This document shows positions 7,097-16,804 of a stretch of 64,000 bases of DNA, in pieces. Position numbers and translations under genes: made by a program. Below the pieces are notes generated by a model, which was given only the letters and a program-made list of their open reading frames with translations, ran no database searches and was not told the DNA's origin. The DNA comes from Enterococcus hermanniensis (GTDB taxonomy: Bacteria > Bacillota > Bacilli > Lactobacillales > Enterococcaceae): the NCBI RefSeq assembly GCF_001885945.1, contig NZ_JXKQ01000003.1, positions 1 to 64,000 on the forward strand, read 5' to 3'. Each line of letters begins with the position of its first letter. Position 1 is the stretch's first letter.

Positions 7097-7567
7097 ATGA
7101 GTACTAAGATTTTAGTTTTAGTCGGTAGCGATGGTAAACCAGAAAATGCTTTTAGAAAGGCTGTTGAATTGGCCGAAAAAGAAAAAAGTGAATTACATGT
7201 GTTAATTTATAATACCACCTTAAAAGAAAATATTGCTTTAGAAGAAAGTGAAGAGTTTTCCTTGGAAGATGGGTATATGGGAGAATTGACCATGCCAGAT
7301 ATACAGTTGATGGAAGATCTAGATGAGGAAAATCAAGCAGAGATAAAGGAATTTGTTTCAAGTATTAACTTAAGTAATCCTGATAACTTGATTGTTTCTT
7401 ATGTTTCTTATGGATTAAAAAAAGCAGTTCTTAATTATGCAAATGAAAAAGCGATCGATTTAGTTATTTTGGGTCAAGAGGAGACACTTTATACACGTTT
7501 GACTTTTGATTCACTGATTAAGCATGTAGCTAATAAATCAGCAAGTAATTTATTGATCATCAAATAA
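7097..7567 (+). CDS. Universal stress protein (UspA family)
   Basis: A 156-residue cytoplasmic alpha/beta protein from the ATG at 7097 behind GAGGGA. It begins with the family's first strand (KILVLVGSDG), has an acidic insertion in the middle (about 45-85), and ends with DLVILGQEETL...SASNLLIIK. This corresponds to the Usp nucleotide-binding end, although the usual G-x2-G-x9-G-S/T pattern is not well preserved. The role is probably stress survival; a single-gene transcript ends in the shared terminator downstream. Confidence 0.75.
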   Translation: MSTKILVLVGSDGKPENAFRKAVELAEKEKSELHVLIYNTTLKENIALEESEEFSLEDGYMGELTMPDIQLMEDLDEENQAEIKEFVSSINLSNPDNLIVSYVSYGLKKAVLNYANEKAIDLVILGQEETLYTRLTFDSLIKHVANKSASNLLIIK

Positions 7568-7569
7568 TA

Positions 7570-7612
7570 AAAAGGATCTTTTCTTTCATTAATGAGAGAA
7601 AAGATCCTTTTT
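7570..7612. terminator. Bidirectional terminator between convergent genes
   Basis: AAAAAGGATCTTTTCT pairs with AGAAAAGATCCTTTTT around CATTAATG. It serves the stress protein and the dehydrogenase facing it. Confidence 0.9.
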
Positions 7613-8695
7613 TTAGTCAGTGGTAAATTTTTCTAGCCCCTTCATTTTCTCAATAATCAATGCGGGAGTGATATGTTCTTTCATTAAATGAATTGTTTCT
7701 TCTGGTGCACAGGCACGTTCGGCCACGGCTTGATAGTCACTTTCTGTTAACTCTAACTGTAAATCTGATAGGCTAGTCGGTAAATCTAGTTGATGATAAA
7801 AAGGGAGTAATGACATGATTTTAGGCTGCTTATTTTCGATCATTAATTGGACTAAGATTCCATAAGCTACTTTATTTCCATGAAGTTGTTCATGGCTATC
7901 AGGTAAAACAGTCATCGCATCATGGATTGAGTGAGCGCCAGCAGTTCTGCCATACTCATCTCCAAAGCCACCAACCATACCAGCTAATAAAATGTTTGTT
8001 TCGACTACATCGATAAATGATTGGTTGATTTTTTTGTTTTCCATTGCCTCAAGTGCAGCAATACTTTCTTGTAATAAAATATCGTGGCATTTTTTGGCAG
8101 CAAACTGTGCAACTTGAACTTCGATCGGTAGCGTGTCTAGCTGTGACAGGATAGCGGATGCTTCGTACCATTTTGCTAACGTATCACCAATACCAGCCAC
8201 CATTAATTCTTTTGGGGAATGAAGAATAATTTCAGGATCAATCAAGACTAGATCGGTCGCTTTTGGGAAAATATCGTAACGTACCATAACGTCTTTTTCA
8301 TCATAAATGACGCTTAGTGGTGTGTACGCAGCGCAAGTCGCTGCTAATGTGGGCAAAATAATAATCGGTAGCTGTGCTTTGTAGGCTGTAAATTTTGCTA
8401 AATCAGCTACTTTCCCTCCGCCAACTGCAATGATGCCATCAAATTCCTTGTTTATGCATAAAGAAGCAAAATCTTCAGCCGCTTTATCGGTACATTGACC
8501 GCCATAATAATGAAAATTTTGTGAGATAGATAATTTAGGAAAGTGTGGTTTCACTGCTTCCCAAGAATCTTTTCCATGAATTATCAAGACATTATTTATC
8601 TTTCGCCGCTCAAGATGAAAGGCTAAACTCTCCCATGCCTTGGTTTTAAGCTCATATTCTTGTGGGGCACCGCGAACTATCAATTGTTTGGTCAT
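7613..8695 (-). CDS. Iron-containing alcohol / glycerol dehydrogenase family protein
   Basis: A 360-residue NAD-dependent dehydrogenase of the GldA-like type III group. Visible features are the NAD-binding segment GIIAVGGGKVADLAKFTAY (about 96-114) and the metal ligands of the C-terminal helical domain: an Asp in GIGDTLAKW, His in AGAHSIHDAM and His in HEQLHGNKVAYG. Substrate is not readable from sequence; members reduce glycerol, hydroxycarboxylates or related ketones. It is transcribed divergently from the amino-acid ABC transporter and is monocistronic. Confidence 0.85.
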   Translation of the reverse strand: MTKQLIVRGAPQEYELKTKAWESLAFHLERRKINNVLIIHGKDSWEAVKPHFPKLSISQNFHYYGGQCTDKAAEDFASLCINKEFDGIIAVGGGKVADLAKFTAYKAQLPIIILPTLAATCAAYTPLSVIYDEKDVMVRYDIFPKATDLVLIDPEIILHSPKELMVAGIGDTLAKWYEASAILSQLDTLPIEVQVAQFAAKKCHDILLQESIAALEAMENKKINQSFIDVVETNILLAGMVGGFGDEYGRTAGAHSIHDAMTVLPDSHEQLHGNKVAYGILVQLMIENKQPKIMSLLPFYHQLDLPTSLSDLQLELTESDYQAVAERACAPEETIHLMKEHITPALIIEKMKGLEKFTTD

Positions 8696-8840
8696 CTAAA
8701 AACTTCTTTCATCATTTTTTTATTTAAATCTTTTTTTATTATAATAGTTGTGGTAGTATAAGTGCAAGTTGTTTTTGAATATTTATTCTTTAATTATTCA
8801 TATACTTATATTATTATTCAATACAAAAGGAGCGGAATAA

Positions 8841-10292
8841 ATGAAAAAGAAGTTTTGGTTACTGGTAGGACTAGTAGTATTGCTACTAAATTGTCTACCA
8901 ATAAAAGCTCACGGAGCAGAAAAAGATGAAATCTATGAACGGATCCAACAAAGTGGCGAGTTGGTTGTAGGGCTTTCAGCGGATTATGCTCCTTATGAAT
9001 TTCATGCCGATGTGAATGGACAAGATAAAATCGTTGGGTTTGATATTTCGATTGCAGAAAAAATTGCGAAAGATATGGGCGTAAAACTAAAAATTGAGGA
9101 ATTGGGTTTTGATGCATTATTAGGCGCATTGAAAACTGGAAAAATCGATTTGATTATTTCTGGGATGTCAATCACTGAAGAACGTCTAAAAGAAGTCGAT
9201 TTTTCAGATCCTTATTTTGTAGTCCAACAAAAAGTGTTGGTGCGTAAAGATGACAAAAATAAATATAAAACGACCGATGATTTTAAAGGTGTTTCTGTAG
9301 GCGCACAAAAACAGACGACGCAAGAAGCACTAGTAAAAAATGAAATGACGGGTGCCGATTTGACTTCGTTGCAAAAAGTCCCAGATTTAATCAACAATTT
9401 GCTAAACAAAAAAGTCAATGCGGTGGTGTTGGAACAGCCGGTAGCGGAAGCTTATGCTCAACAAAGTAAAAATTTGGCGATAGCTTCGGTTGGCTTTGAA
9501 CAAGGAGAAAAAGTTACGGCGATCGCAATGCCTAAAAATACGCCTGAACTGAAAGAGCACGTCAATGCTTCGATTAAAACAATCAATGACAAAGATCTAT
9601 TAACTGGTTATAAAAAGAAAGCCAATGAATTGATGTTCCAAGAAGATCAATCATTCTTACAAAAATATGGTCCTTATTATTTGAGTGGAGCGAAGTATAC
9701 GATTTTGTTAGCTTTTGTCGGTGTTTTGTTCGGTTTGATTTTTGGTAGTTTACTAGCCTTGATGAAACTAAGCAAAAATAAATTATTGAAAGCTTTAGCA
9801 GTCATTTATATCGAGTATGTTCGCGGGACACCACTATTAGTCCAAATCTTTATCGTGTATTTTGGCACCGGTGTTGTAGGACTAGATCTTTCTAAGTTAC
9901 TAGCTGGCTGTATCGCGGTCTCACTGAATAGCGCGGCATATGTGGCGGAAATTGTTCGTGCAGGTATCAATGCAGTCAATAAAGGACAAATGGAAGCAGC
10001 CCGTTCATTAGGCATGAATCAAAAAGAAGCGATGCGTTTCATTATTTTCCCACAGGCAATCAAAAATATCTTGCCGGCTTTAGGGAATGAATTTGTGACG
10101 ATCATCAAAGAATCATCAGTCGTTTCAGTAATTGGGGTATCTGAATTGATCTTCCAAACGGGTGTCGTACAAGGCGCAAGTTTCAAACCATTCTTGCCAT
10201 ACGTTTTAGTATCGCTGATTTATTTTGCGCTGACTTTCTGTATTTCCCGTCTATTAGGTTTAGTTGAAAGGAGAATGGGACTAAATGATTAA
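8841..10292 (+). CDS. Polar amino-acid ABC transporter, fused binding protein and permease
   Basis: A 483-residue fusion. Residues 1-25 form a signal peptide (hydrophobic core then AHGAE). About 30-265 is a periplasmic-binding-type domain (SBP_bac_3) with [15 protein letters not shown] and [13 protein letters not shown]. About 280-480 is a permease domain with the EAA-type loop [22 protein letters not shown]. This is the GlnP-like layout of lactic acid bacteria, in which the receptor is tethered to the membrane domain. The likely substrate is a polar amino acid such as Gln, Glu or Arg. Its stop overlaps the ATPase gene by eight bases. Confidence 0.93.
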   Translation: MKKKFWLLVGLVVLLLNCLPIKAHGAEKDEIYERIQQSGELVVGLSADYAPYEFHADVNGQDKIVGFDISIAEKIAKDMGVKLKIEELGFDALLGALKTGKIDLIISGMSITEERLKEVDFSDPYFVVQQKVLVRKDDKNKYKTTDDFKGVSVGAQKQTTQEALVKNEMTGADLTSLQKVPDLINNLLNKKVNAVVLEQPVAEAYAQQSKNLAIASVGFEQGEKVTAIAMPKNTPELKEHVNASIKTINDKDLLTGYKKKANELMFQEDQSFLQKYGPYYLSGAKYTILLAFVGVLFGLIFGSLLALMKLSKNKLLKALAVIYIEYVRGTPLLVQIFIVYFGTGVVGLDLSKLLAGCIAVSLNSAAYVAEIVRAGINAVNKGQMEAARSLGMNQKEAMRFIIFPQAIKNILPALGNEFVTIIKESSVVSVIGVSELIFQTGVVQGASFKPFLPYVLVSLIYFALTFCISRLLGLVERRMGLND

Positions 10293-11007
10293 TGTAAAAA
10301 AATTATCTAAAAATTTTGGTGAAAATGAAGTTTTAAAAGCCATTGATTTAAATGTCAAAGACGGAGAGGTCGTCGTTATCATAGGGCCATCTGGAAGTGG
10401 GAAAAGTACAATCTTACGCTGCTTGAATCTCCTAGAAGAACCAACTTCAGGTGAAATCTTTTTTGAAGATCAAAAGATTACAGCTCCTAATAGCAACATT
10501 GATAAGATCCGTCAAAAAATGGGGATGGTTTTCCAAAGTTTTAATTTATTTCCACATATGAATGTATTAGAAAATCTAACGATCACACCAGTCAAAATAA
10601 AAAAAGAAGATCCAGCAGTGGCAAAGCAAAAAGCATTAGCATTACTAGATCAAGTGGGATTAAAAGAAAAAGCGGAAAGTTACCCATCAAATCTATCTGG
10701 CGGGCAACAGCAGCGGGTCGCGATTGCTCGGGCTTTAGCAATGAACCCTGATGTGATGCTGTTCGATGAACCAACCTCTGCTTTGGATCCAGAAATGGTC
10801 GGAGAGGTACTGACAGTTATGCAAGACTTGGCCAAAGAAGGAATGACGATGGTCGTCGTCACCCATGAAATGGGCTTTGCCAGAGAAGTGGCAGACCGAG
10901 TAATTTTTATGGCAGATGGAGTGATCCAAGAAGAGGGAACGCCCGAGGAAATATTTGATCATCCGCAAAATAGTCGGACGCAAGATTTCTTAAATAAAGT
11001 ATTATAG
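10285..11007 (+). CDS. Polar amino-acid ABC transporter ATPase
   Basis: A 240-residue ATPase energising the upstream fused permease. Walker A is GPSGSGKST (about 35-43), the signature [15 protein letters not shown] (about 136-150), Walker [13 protein letters not shown] (about 155-166) and the switch His in VVTHEM. The length and motifs match GlnQ/ArtM-type proteins. It begins inside the end of the permease gene, so translation is coupled, and the aminotransferase follows 24 bases downstream. Confidence 0.95.
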   Translation: MINVKKLSKNFGENEVLKAIDLNVKDGEVVVIIGPSGSGKSTILRCLNLLEEPTSGEIFFEDQKITAPNSNIDKIRQKMGMVFQSFNLFPHMNVLENLTITPVKIKKEDPAVAKQKALALLDQVGLKEKAESYPSNLSGGQQQRVAIARALAMNPDVMLFDEPTSALDPEMVGEVLTVMQDLAKEGMTMVVVTHEMGFAREVADRVIFMADGVIQEEGTPEEIFDHPQNSRTQDFLNKVL

Positions 11008-11031
11008 CCAACAGTAACAGGAGGATCTAGG

Positions 11032-12183
11032 ATGGATAAGAACAAAATAGCGCAACGGTTTCAACAACCAACTGAAAATTTATTGATGAATATTGCGATT
11101 TTAGCAAAAGAAAAAGCAGATATCATTGATTTGTCAATCGGAGACCCTGATATCATCACGAACCAAAAAATTATTGAGGCTGCGTATCAAGAAGTAAAAC
11201 AAGGGGCGACTAAATACACTGCCCCTGCTGGTAGTAAAGAGTTGTTATCGACTATCATCGATTATTATCAAAAAAAATATGATCTGACAGTCCAATTGGA
11301 TCAAGTTCGGGCAACTGTAGGGGCTTTACATGCGATTTATTTAGCCTTGCAATCGATCTTAGATCCAGGGGATGAAGTTATTTTACATGAACCCTATTTT
11401 TCACCGTACAAAGAACAAGTAATTCTCTCTGGTGGAACACCAGTTTTTGTTCCGACTTATGAAGAAAATAATTTCCAAATTGATGTGGCAGATTTAAAAG
11501 CGGCGATCACGGATAAGACCAAAGCTATTTTGATCAACTCACCGAATAATCCAACGGGAGCAGTTTTTTCAGCAGCAACATTAAAAGAGATCGCCCAAGT
11601 TGCAATCGAGCATGAACTCTTCATTATTTCAGATGAAATTTATGAAGATTTTACCTTCAAAGAGACCTTTGTTCCGATGGCGCGCTTAGCACCAGAGAAT
11701 ACAATTACGATCAGCGGCTTATCAAAAGGATTCGCTATGACGGGCTGGCGTTTAGGGTATATGATTGCTCCTGCTTATATCAATCAAATTGTTGGAGTCA
11801 TCAATGAAAGCATCACTTATTCAGCACCAACGGCTTCTCAACAAGCTGGAATTTATGCATTGAATCACTATGAAGAATTAGTCCCGCCGACAGTAGCCAT
11901 TTTTAAGGAACGCTTAGCTTATATTGAGGCACGTGTAAACGAGATTGCATATTTATCACTGAACGCAGTAGCGGGCAGTATGTATGCGTTTATCAATATC
12001 AGTAAAAGTGGTTTAGATTCAGTAACTTTTGTTGAAAAAATATTAGCAGAAACGGGTGTACTATTTGTTCCTGGTAAAGCTTTTGGTGAAACGGTCGGGG
12101 ATGACTACATTCGCTTAGCAGCTACGCAACCAATCGCTGTTTTAAAAGAAGCTTTTGACCGTTTAGCTAAAGTCCAATTTTAG
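11032..12183 (+). CDS. PLP-dependent class I/II aminotransferase
   Basis: A 383-residue fold-type I aminotransferase. The PLP lysine lies in ISGLSKGFAMTGWRLGY, the substrate-carboxylate Arg is near the C-terminus in DDYIRLAATQP, and NSPNNPTGAVFS is the family's Asn-Pro-Thr-Gly motif. GDPDI near the start is the usual entry loop. It follows the ABC transporter closely behind AGGAGG, so it probably transaminates the imported amino acid. Exact substrates (aspartate, aromatic or other) cannot be read. Confidence 0.9.
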   Translation: MDKNKIAQRFQQPTENLLMNIAILAKEKADIIDLSIGDPDIITNQKIIEAAYQEVKQGATKYTAPAGSKELLSTIIDYYQKKYDLTVQLDQVRATVGALHAIYLALQSILDPGDEVILHEPYFSPYKEQVILSGGTPVFVPTYEENNFQIDVADLKAAITDKTKAILINSPNNPTGAVFSAATLKEIAQVAIEHELFIISDEIYEDFTFKETFVPMARLAPENTITISGLSKGFAMTGWRLGYMIAPAYINQIVGVINESITYSAPTASQQAGIYALNHYEELVPPTVAIFKERLAYIEARVNEIAYLSLNAVAGSMYAFINISKSGLDSVTFVEKILAETGVLFVPGKAFGETVGDDYIRLAATQPIAVLKEAFDRLAKVQF

Positions 12184-12234
12184 ACATAAAAAGTGTTTGA
12201 TCTTTAACCAAAAGGTCGAACACTTTTTTTGAGC
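12184..12234 (+). terminator. Terminator after the aminotransferase
   Basis: AAAAAGTGTT...GAACACTTTTTTT forms the stem, with a T run at its 3' side. It closes the transporter-aminotransferase operon. Confidence 0.85.
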
Positions 12235-12320
12235 AATAGTAGAACAACTAAAAGGATTACTGTTTACCTGACAGATAGAAAGCTTTATCATAGAGATAGA
12301 ATAGATTATGGGAGGTTGAC

Positions 12321-13217
12321 ATGAACAAATTTAAAAAAATGGTCGCGATCGAGCCGACAAAGTTATTACCGGAATGGGATGAAAAATTGGAAGCTCTTGC
12401 TGAAGAAGCGATCTTTTATGAAGATATTCCTGCGGACACAAAAACAATTATTGAACGGATCGGTGATGCAGATTGTGTACTGTTGAGCTTCACAAGCTTT
12501 ATAAATCAAGAAGTACTAGAAGCCTGTCCTAATATTCGTTATATCGGGTTGTGTGCGAGTCTATATTCACCTGAAAATGCAAATGTCGACATTCGTTATG
12601 CGAAAGAAAAGGGTATCCTTGTTACTGGCGTGCGCGATTACGGGGATGAAGGTGTTAAAGAATATGCAATCAGTGAATTGGTTCGTTTACTTCAAGGGCG
12701 AGGTACTGCGATGTGGAAAGAAGAACCAATGGAATTGACCGATGTCAAAGTTGGGATTGTAGGGATGGGAACAGTGGGTAGTCTGTTAGCTAAAACAATG
12801 AAGTTCTTTAATATGGACGTTAACTACTATAGCCGTACTCGTAAACCGATGCTGGAAGAAGACTGGTCAATGACGTATTATCCATTGGATCAGTTATTAC
12901 CAGAAGTAGATATTTTAATTACTTGCTTGAATAAAAATGTTGTTTTGCTAGATGAAAAAGCGTTTGAATTGTTCGGTGTTGGAAAAATCTTAATGAATGT
13001 TTCGATTGCACCATCGCATGAAATACCGGCACTAAAACAATGGTTAGAAAAACCAGGAAACTTTGGTTTTAGTGATACAGAAGCTGGATTAGGTGAAGCA
13101 GTGATCGGAATGAAAAACGTTTTTGCAGGTAAAAATAATGCCGGACTGACATCAATGGCTAAAGTTCGGCTAGCCCAAAAAGTGATTCAAAATATCGAAA
13201 CATTTTTAAATGATTAA
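12321..13217 (+). CDS. D-2-hydroxyacid-dehydrogenase-like protein with altered active site
   Basis: A 298-residue protein built like D-isomer-specific 2-hydroxyacid dehydrogenases: a catalytic half at both ends and a central Rossmann domain with GIVGMGTVG (about 146-154). The usual catalytic Arg (family NxARG) is absent: the matching place reads NVSIAPSHEIPAL. The usual TPH near the C-terminus reads NVFAGKNNAGL, without His. Ligand binding or a different chemistry is therefore possible. It starts at ATG 12321 after GGGAGG and is a single-gene unit with its own terminator. Confidence 0.8.
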   Translation: MNKFKKMVAIEPTKLLPEWDEKLEALAEEAIFYEDIPADTKTIIERIGDADCVLLSFTSFINQEVLEACPNIRYIGLCASLYSPENANVDIRYAKEKGILVTGVRDYGDEGVKEYAISELVRLLQGRGTAMWKEEPMELTDVKVGIVGMGTVGSLLAKTMKFFNMDVNYYSRTRKPMLEEDWSMTYYPLDQLLPEVDILITCLNKNVVLLDEKAFELFGVGKILMNVSIAPSHEIPALKQWLEKPGNFGFSDTEAGLGEAVIGMKNVFAGKNNAGLTSMAKVRLAQKVIQNIETFLND

Positions 13218-13260
13218 AATGAAAAAAAGGAGTTCGCTTATAAGCGACTCCCTTTTTTTT
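13218..13260. terminator. Bidirectional terminator
   Basis: AAAAAAAGGAGTTCGCTTATAAGCGACTCCCTTTTTTTT has arms GGAGTCGCTT and AAGCGACTCC with one mismatch. It is shared by the convergent dehydrogenase-like gene and rarD. Confidence 0.85.
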
Positions 13261-14128
13261 GTGCTTCAATTACGTTCCCGATAATAAATACTAAAATACC
13301 TAACCAAATAAATGAAAAGGCTATAAATTGGGGGAGAGCGTAGGGTTCATGAAATATGAAGATCGCCATCAGCAACATGATGGTTGGATTAATATATTGT
13401 AAAAAACCGACTGTAATGTAGGACAATTTTTTGACCGCATTCGCAAATAGCAGTAAGGGAATTGCCGTAACGATGCCGGCACCGATCAACAAAAGATTCG
13501 TGGGTAGCGAATAATTCATGAATCTTGTATCAGAGATAAAAAATAAGTAAATCAAAGCAATTGGAGCGATTATCAATGTTTCTAAAGTGATACTCGTAGC
13601 TGCGCTAAGAGTTAATTGTTTTTTTGCTAAGCCATAAATACAAAAACTCGCGGCTAAAAAAATAGAATTAAATGGAAAGGCCCCTGTCTGGATCGTTAGT
13701 AAAACAACCCCTGCTAGAGCGAGTAAACTAGCTAAAGTTGCTTGTTTCGAAAGCGGCTCTTTTAAATAGAGTGTACCTGCTAAAACATTTAATAAAGGAT
13801 TGATATAATAACCTAGACTTGCTTGTTGCACCTCACCAATCGAAACAGTATAAATGTAAATTCCCCAGTTAAGTGAAATAAAGATTGCAGCAATAATAAT
13901 AGCTAAAATCTGTTTTTTATTTTTTAAAAGAATTTTCACTTCAGAAATAAATGTAGCCATTTTTTTTGAAAGAGTGAGACAAACCAACATAAAAATAAGT
14001 GACCAAATAATTCGATAGAATAAAATATCGATTGAACCTACGTTTCCAACAAGTTTCCAGTAGAGTGGCAAAATTCCCCAAATAATATAGGCACTAAGAC
14101 CATAAAATAACCCTGAATCTTTTTTCAT
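13238..14128 (-). CDS. rarD: EamA-family transporter, RarD type
   Basis: A 296-residue membrane protein with ten predicted helices in two EamA halves. The N-terminus GLSAYIIWGILPLYWK and the later NWGIYIYTV and YINPLLNVL segments are characteristic of the RarD branch of drug/metabolite transporters. The exported substrate is unknown for this group. It has its own promoter region facing galK and ends in the terminator shared with the preceding gene. Confidence 0.88.
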   Translation of the reverse strand: MKKDSGLFYGLSAYIIWGILPLYWKLVGNVGSIDILFYRIIWSLIFMLVCLTLSKKMATFISEVKILLKNKKQILAIIIAAIFISLNWGIYIYTVSIGEVQQASLGYYINPLLNVLAGTLYLKEPLSKQATLASLLALAGVVLLTIQTGAFPFNSIFLAASFCIYGLAKKQLTLSAATSITLETLIIAPIALIYLFFISDTRFMNYSLPTNLLLIGAGIVTAIPLLLFANAVKKLSYITVGFLQYINPTIMLLMAIFIFHEPYALPQFIAFSFIWLGILVFIIGNVIEAQKKGSRL

Positions 14129-14218
14129 TCCAATCTCCTTAAGCGAATAATGTTTATTTATTCTAACATAAAGATTCAGAATTTTTTGAATAGCGATACA
14201 CGATTCGAGAAGAATAAT

Positions 14219-15412
14219 TTAAGAGTTAGAATATTCCCCGTCTTTATCTATTTTTTGGGTTCCTGGTCCAATATGGGCGACATAAAATTCGGGAGCATAG
14301 CCAATTGCCTGCTTGTAAATATCGTGTACGGTTTTTTTGAATGTTGGAATAGTCGTTTCTTTCACTAAAGCGATCGCACAACCACCAAAACCAGCTCCAG
14401 TCATCCGAGCACCTAGAACATCTGGTTGCTTTTGTGCGGCATCAACTAAAGTGTCCAATTCTATTCCAGTTACTTCATAGTCGAAACGAAGTGAATGGTG
14501 AGAGGCATTCAATAGTTTTCCAAAAGCGGTCAAATTTCCTTGGACTAATTCTTTTTTTGCTAACAGGGTCCGTTGATTTTCAGTGACAGCATGACGCGCT
14601 CGACGAATGAGGGTATCATCACCAATCAATTCACGATTCTTTTCAAAAGTCTCTGTATCTAAAGCACCTAAAGAGGGAATATCCAACGTTTGTTGTAACC
14701 GGTTCAATGCTTCTTCGCATTGATTTCGACGTTCATTGTATTTTGACTCCGATAATTCTCGGCGTTTATTCGTATTCATGATGACAATGGCATAGTCATT
14801 TAATTGCACCGGCACCATTTCATAATCTAACGTATTTGTATCTAGTAAAATCGCTTGATTTTGTTCACCAAAACCAACTGCAAATTGATCCATGATGCCA
14901 GAATTTACACCAATAAATTCATTTTCTACTTTTTGACCAAGTTGAACCAGAGTCAAACGATCGATGGCTAAATTAAATAGATCTTCAAGGACCACACCAA
15001 TCAAGAGTTCTAATGACGCGCTACTTGAAAGTCCAGTGCCATTTGGAATGTTTCCTTCAATCAATAAATCAAATCCATGATCGATTGAATAGCCTGCTTG
15101 TTGAACCTTCAAAATCATTCCTTTGACATAATTCGCCCAGTTGTCTTTTTTATCATAAACTAGTTGATCGATTTCAAAATTAATGACGCCAAGGTCTTCA
15201 AAATTAGTAGAATAAACCGAGACTGTTTTATCTTTTCGTGGTGTCGCTACGCCATAGGTTCCATAAGTGATAGAAGCAGGGAAGACATGACCACCATTGT
15301 AATCGGTGTGTTCTCCAATTAAATTGATGCGACCGGGCGAAAAGTAATAATTGTTTCCATTAATTCTGAAAACATCTAAAAATTTTGCTTTCAAAGTAGG
15401 ATTGATTTCCAT
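14219..15412 (-). CDS. galK: Galactokinase
   Basis: A 397-residue GHMP kinase phosphorylating alpha-galactose at O1 in the Leloir pathway. The galactokinase signature GRINLIGEHTDYNGG is at about 27-41, the phosphate loop GLSSSASLELL at about 124-134, and the third GHMP motif TGAGFGGCAI near 345. It starts one base after the galM stop, so galM-galK is one operon. No galT or galE is next to it in this window. Confidence 0.97.
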   Translation of the reverse strand: MEINPTLKAKFLDVFRINGNNYYFSPGRINLIGEHTDYNGGHVFPASITYGTYGVATPRKDKTVSVYSTNFEDLGVINFEIDQLVYDKKDNWANYVKGMILKVQQAGYSIDHGFDLLIEGNIPNGTGLSSSASLELLIGVVLEDLFNLAIDRLTLVQLGQKVENEFIGVNSGIMDQFAVGFGEQNQAILLDTNTLDYEMVPVQLNDYAIVIMNTNKRRELSESKYNERRNQCEEALNRLQQTLDIPSLGALDTETFEKNRELIGDDTLIRRARHAVTENQRTLLAKKELVQGNLTAFGKLLNASHHSLRFDYEVTGIELDTLVDAAQKQPDVLGARMTGAGFGGCAIALVKETTIPTFKKTVHDIYKQAIGYAPEFYVAHIGPGTQKIDKDGEYSNS

Positions 15413-15413
15413 C

Positions 15414-16445
15414 TTAATCGACTTCTTTCATAGTTATTTTGAAGCGTGTAGTGGTTTCATAGGGCTGATTAGCTAGTAAACTAATCGAACCAAAAGTTGA
15501 AAATTGTTCTGCTCCTGGAGCTGTTTGGGTTTCAAAAGTGATTCCGCCATGATCAGCTAAATTTTTCCCATGCATCTCAGGTGTGTTTTCCCCAAAATTA
15601 GCTGTGAAAATAACGATACATGAAGCATCTGTGAAAACTTCTAACTCAATTAAACCATCTGGACTGGATAATTTAGCAGCAAGCTCTTGCAAATTTGAAC
15701 TGTTCAAGAAGAAAGGATGATCGATTCCATTAAATAACACTTTTTGTTCAAAGTTACTTGAAAATACACGATCTAACGTTTTAGCAACTTGAAAATCAAA
15801 AGCTGTATCAGTTACGGTTACTTTTTCGCCAGTAGGAATACTATCGGAACGTAGTGGAGCATAGTTGCTACTATTTAACCATAACTGGTGTTGATCGATT
15901 GGTTTCGTTACATCGCCAGTCAGATTGAAATACACATGATTTGTCGGATTAAATAAGGTAGTTTGATCACTGATTGCTTTGGTGGTCAGTTCCCAAATAT
16001 TCTCTTCAGTTAAAGAATAACGAACTTCGATCGTTAAATTACCAGGGAAACCATGTTCGCCATCGGGACTGATAGTAGAAAAAATAACCGAAGTGGTATC
16101 CTTATTTTCCTCAATATGGTAAGCCCATTTTTTTGATTCAAAGCCAGGTTTGCCACCATGCAAACAGTGCCCGGTTAAAGGATCTGTTGTTACTTGATAA
16201 TTTCTTTCCTCCAATGAAAAGTGACCGTTTTCAATTCTTCCCGCGATACGACCAACCATAGCGCCAATATATGGATCTTTTTCTAAGTATTCTGTTGCAG
16301 AATCAAACCCTAATACTAATTCTCTTGCGTTTCCTAAGCTGACGATACGAGCACCTAGGTCAGTTACGGACAAATGGAAACCGGATTCATTTTCAATTGT
16401 GATCAAACGATATCCGTGCCCAAAATCTTTTTCTGTAATATGCAT
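15414..16445 (-). CDS. galM: Aldose 1-epimerase (galactose mutarotase)
   Basis: A 343-residue beta-sandwich enzyme converting beta- to alpha-D-galactose for GalK. The conserved His of GHCLHGG, the His of NPTNHVYFNL and the catalytic Glu in ITFETQTAPGAEQ are all present. It is the first gene of the galM-galK pair, with ATG at 16445 behind AGAGAGG. Confidence 0.95.
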   Translation of the reverse strand: MHITEKDFGHGYRLITIENESGFHLSVTDLGARIVSLGNARELVLGFDSATEYLEKDPYIGAMVGRIAGRIENGHFSLEERNYQVTTDPLTGHCLHGGKPGFESKKWAYHIEENKDTTSVIFSTISPDGEHGFPGNLTIEVRYSLTEENIWELTTKAISDQTTLFNPTNHVYFNLTGDVTKPIDQHQLWLNSSNYAPLRSDSIPTGEKVTVTDTAFDFQVAKTLDRVFSSNFEQKVLFNGIDHPFFLNSSNLQELAAKLSSPDGLIELEVFTDASCIVIFTANFGENTPEMHGKNLADHGGITFETQTAPGAEQFSTFGSISLLANQPYETTTRFKITMKEVD

Positions 16446-16745
16446 CCAAAAACCTCTCTCTTGTGTTAAATAATCTTCTCATAATGATTTTAACGATTAA
16501 AAGGATCGGTGACAAGAAACAACTGATCGATAATCGAAGGATTAAGGATAAAATGATTTTAACAAGAAAAATCTTAAACGAGAATAAGGAGAAGTAGACT
16601 ATTTAAATTGTTGGATTGCCTATGAATCAAGAAAAGACTAAAAAGATAGTCCGCTTCTAAAAAGAATGAGCCATCATCAGAACGAAGCAAGCAAAAATTA
16701 TATTAATATTTTTAGCTAAAGTGATTGGTAAATAGCATAATAAAT
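16446..16745. other. Intergenic region upstream of galM
   Basis: About 300 bases without a gene. The 12-mer AATGATTTTAAC occurs twice as a direct repeat at 16483-16494 and 16552-16563, a possible regulator-binding arrangement for galM-galK. I found no convincing catabolite-response element. Confidence 0.4.
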
Positions 16746-16804
16746 ACTTATATAAAAGAAGCAGCACTGGATCAACTATCCAACGCTGCTTCTTTTATAT
16801 AAGT
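16746..16804. terminator. 20-bp perfect hairpin containing a stop codon
   Basis: ACTTATATAAAAGAAGCAGC (16746-16765) is the exact complement of 16785-16804. Inside it, TGGAT and ATCCA form a further 5-bp stem. The right arm encodes the last codons of the flavoprotein and its stop at 16772-16774 lies in the loop region. It looks like a terminator extending into the coding end. Confidence 0.75.
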
